From positions 1-33,292 of the forward strand of contig CATQIH010000041.1 of assembly GCA_958296015.1 (NCBI GenBank): a DNA stretch of 33,292 bases, given 5' to 3'. This document shows, piece by piece, positions 32,300 to 33,292 of the stretch. This DNA is from Cyclobacteriaceae bacterium. GTDB lineage: Bacteria > Bacteroidota > Bacteroidia > Cytophagales > Cyclobacteriaceae. The notes below the pieces were generated by a model, which saw only the letters and a program-made list of their open reading frames with translations, was not told where the DNA came from and searched no databases. Numbering within the stretch: the stretch's first letter is position 1; each line of letters opens with the position of its first letter. The position numbers and the translations under genes are program-made.

Positions 32300-33292
32300 A
32301 CATTCAATGATTGTGATGTGTTGACAACAAGCTTAAATTTACCGGATTTGGATACAATAATATCATCCTTTTCTACTTTTTTAATGTCATATTGAATATT
32401 GCTTCCTATTCTGTATTCAATATTTTTGATAATTTTCAGCTCGTCATCGCTACTAAAATCGTTAGTGACTACAAGATTCAAAACAAAATTATATGGGCTA
32501 TCCTGGATAAATTGCGCTAACCCAACATTTTTCACCCCCTTTAGCACCACGTCCAGTCTCCCTATTTTGGTTCCGTCTGGCAGCAAGAGCACATCATCAT
32601 TTCTGCCAGAAATTTCAGCTATCTGGAAGCGATGTTTATCTTGATCGCCGGTATATTGACAAGGCTTGATAATATCTGTTACTTTATACCGAATCAGAGG
32701 AAAATGGCAACTAATCAAACTTGTAGTGACGGTATGGTCTTCTCTGTACTCGTTGTGAGAATAAGTAGGCAATTCGTAATATCTTCCGTCATTTCTCTGT
32801 TCAATAGCAATAGTCCGTTCGGCGTTTCCATACCAGTCCAATATTTTGGTATTAAACACCTCTTCAACACTTGTGCGCTGATTGCTGTACAGCGTTTCTG
32901 AAGAAGTAAAAATATAAGGAACATGAAGTTCTCTTTCTAAGTTTGAAAAAAGGCTTGCCAGACCAGCTACCGAACTTGGATACGCTAAAATAGCATAAGG
33001 AGCAAAACTTTTGATTTTCTGATAATACCAGTCACTATTTTCTTCGTTGATGTTATAGCTTGATAAGTAGAGCGTATTAGTAAACTTATCATATTGTTCC
33101 ATTTTCTCCCGTCCTAAGTCACCTCGTAATGAGACAGTCTTCATACCCAGTTCATAACCTATATAAGAGCGGTGCCTCCATATATAGGCAGCTTCATTGA
33201 GAACATCGCTGAAAGTTCTGTACAATACCAATGGACTACCAGAAGTACCACTTGTGTGGCCTTTTACCCGGTACCATTTCTTCCCTGTGTAT
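32296..33292 (-). CDS. CapK/PaaK-like adenylate-forming enzyme, partial at the window edge
   Basis: The frame is open through the right edge, so the N-terminus is missing. Near the edge is the ATP-binding loop TSGTSGSP (33232-33255), followed by ILAYPSSVAGLASL, YIFTSSETL, the acidic motif DWYGNAE (compare YGxTE in phenylacetate-CoA ligase) and ISGRNDDVLLLPDG (compare the GRxDD hinge). These mark the PaaK branch of acyl-adenylate enzymes, which includes CapK in capsule clusters. It would activate a carboxylic acid, perhaps for amide or ester decoration of a polysaccharide; the acid is unknown. A TTG at 33231 begins after the ATP loop and is not the true start. Confidence 0.85.
   Translation of the reverse strand, partial: YTGKKWYRVKGHTSGTSGSPLVLYRTFSDVLNEAAYIWRHRSYIGYELGMKTVSLRGDLGREKMEQYDKFTNTLYLSSYNINEENSDWYYQKIKSFAPYAILAYPSSVAGLASLFSNLERELHVPYIFTSSETLYSNQRTSVEEVFNTKILDWYGNAERTIAIEQRNDGRYYELPTYSHNEYREDHTVTTSLISCHFPLIRYKVTDIIKPCQYTGDQDKHRFQIAEISGRNDDVLLLPDGTKIGRLDVVLKGVKNVGLAQFIQDSPYNFVLNLVVTNDFSSDDELKIIKNIEYRIGSNIQYDIKKVEKDDIIVSKSGKFKLVVNTSQSLNV

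Overview
The window looks like a chromosomal segment of a Bacteroidota bacterium, most likely of the Cytophagales type. The reasons are the gene families (GH3-like adenylate-forming enzyme, PF14099-type polysaccharide lyase lipoprotein with an acidic post-cysteine sequence, secreted heparinase II-type lyase, HslV of the MPKIRSTTV type, two-lipoyl-domain PDH E2), the AT-rich intergenic DNA, and the scarcity of obvious Shine-Dalgarno sequences. No rRNA, tRNA or CRISPR array was found. The genus cannot be named from the sequence alone.

Layout. (1) 1-2.6 kb is a damaged left flank: a frameshifted SAM methyltransferase, an IS5-type insertion sequence with 16-bp inverted ends and a transposase broken into two frames, and a glycosyltransferase resembling GT42 sialyltransferases whose N-terminus is also out of frame. 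(2) 2.7-10.7 kb is a pseudaminic acid locus on the + strand: pseB, pseC, a VapBC toxin-antitoxin pair, an SpsF-type cytidylyltransferase in the pseF role, a pseG-pseH fusion, pseI and a Wzx-like flippase. Together they can take UDP-GlcNAc to CMP-pseudaminic acid and move a finished glycan across the inner membrane. It carries three unusual repeats: a 7-bp-period array before pseC, paired hairpins before the flippase, and a 56-bp tandem hairpin array after it. (3) 10.9-12.9 kb, - strand: a Tat-exported Gfo/Idh/MocA oxidoreductase followed by a secreted VOC-family protein. (4) 13.1-18.9 kb, + strand: TetR regulator, ABC exporter, HlyD-type adaptor and TolC-type outer membrane protein, a complete trans-envelope export operon whose ATPase domain is degenerate in every motif except Walker A. 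A GH3-family enzyme follows. (5) 20.5-24 kb, - strand: a periplasmic zinc metallopeptidase, hslV and the pyruvate dehydrogenase E2 gene (with a clear terminator). Between the peptidase and hslV lies a 152-nt region with strong nested inverted repeats that looks like a structured RNA of unknown family. (6) 24.1-30.7 kb: three polysaccharide lyase-type genes, namely a heparinase II/III-like protein without signal peptide, a surface lipoprotein lyase with two tandem 80-residue modules, and a secreted heparinase II-like lyase. (7) 30.9-33.3 kb: a methyltransferase remnant with an internal deletion, then a translationally coupled pair on the - strand, an adenylate-forming CapK/PaaK-like enzyme (cut by the window edge) and a CapA-family protein.

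Overall this is a surface-polysaccharide region: nonulosonic acid synthesis and a likely transferase, a flippase, lyases that could trim or digest acidic polysaccharide, CapA/CapK-type genes, and an envelope-spanning exporter. Broken genes sit at both edges (1-1.8 kb and 30.9-31.2 kb), with mostly intact genes between, as is common in fast-turnover glycan loci.
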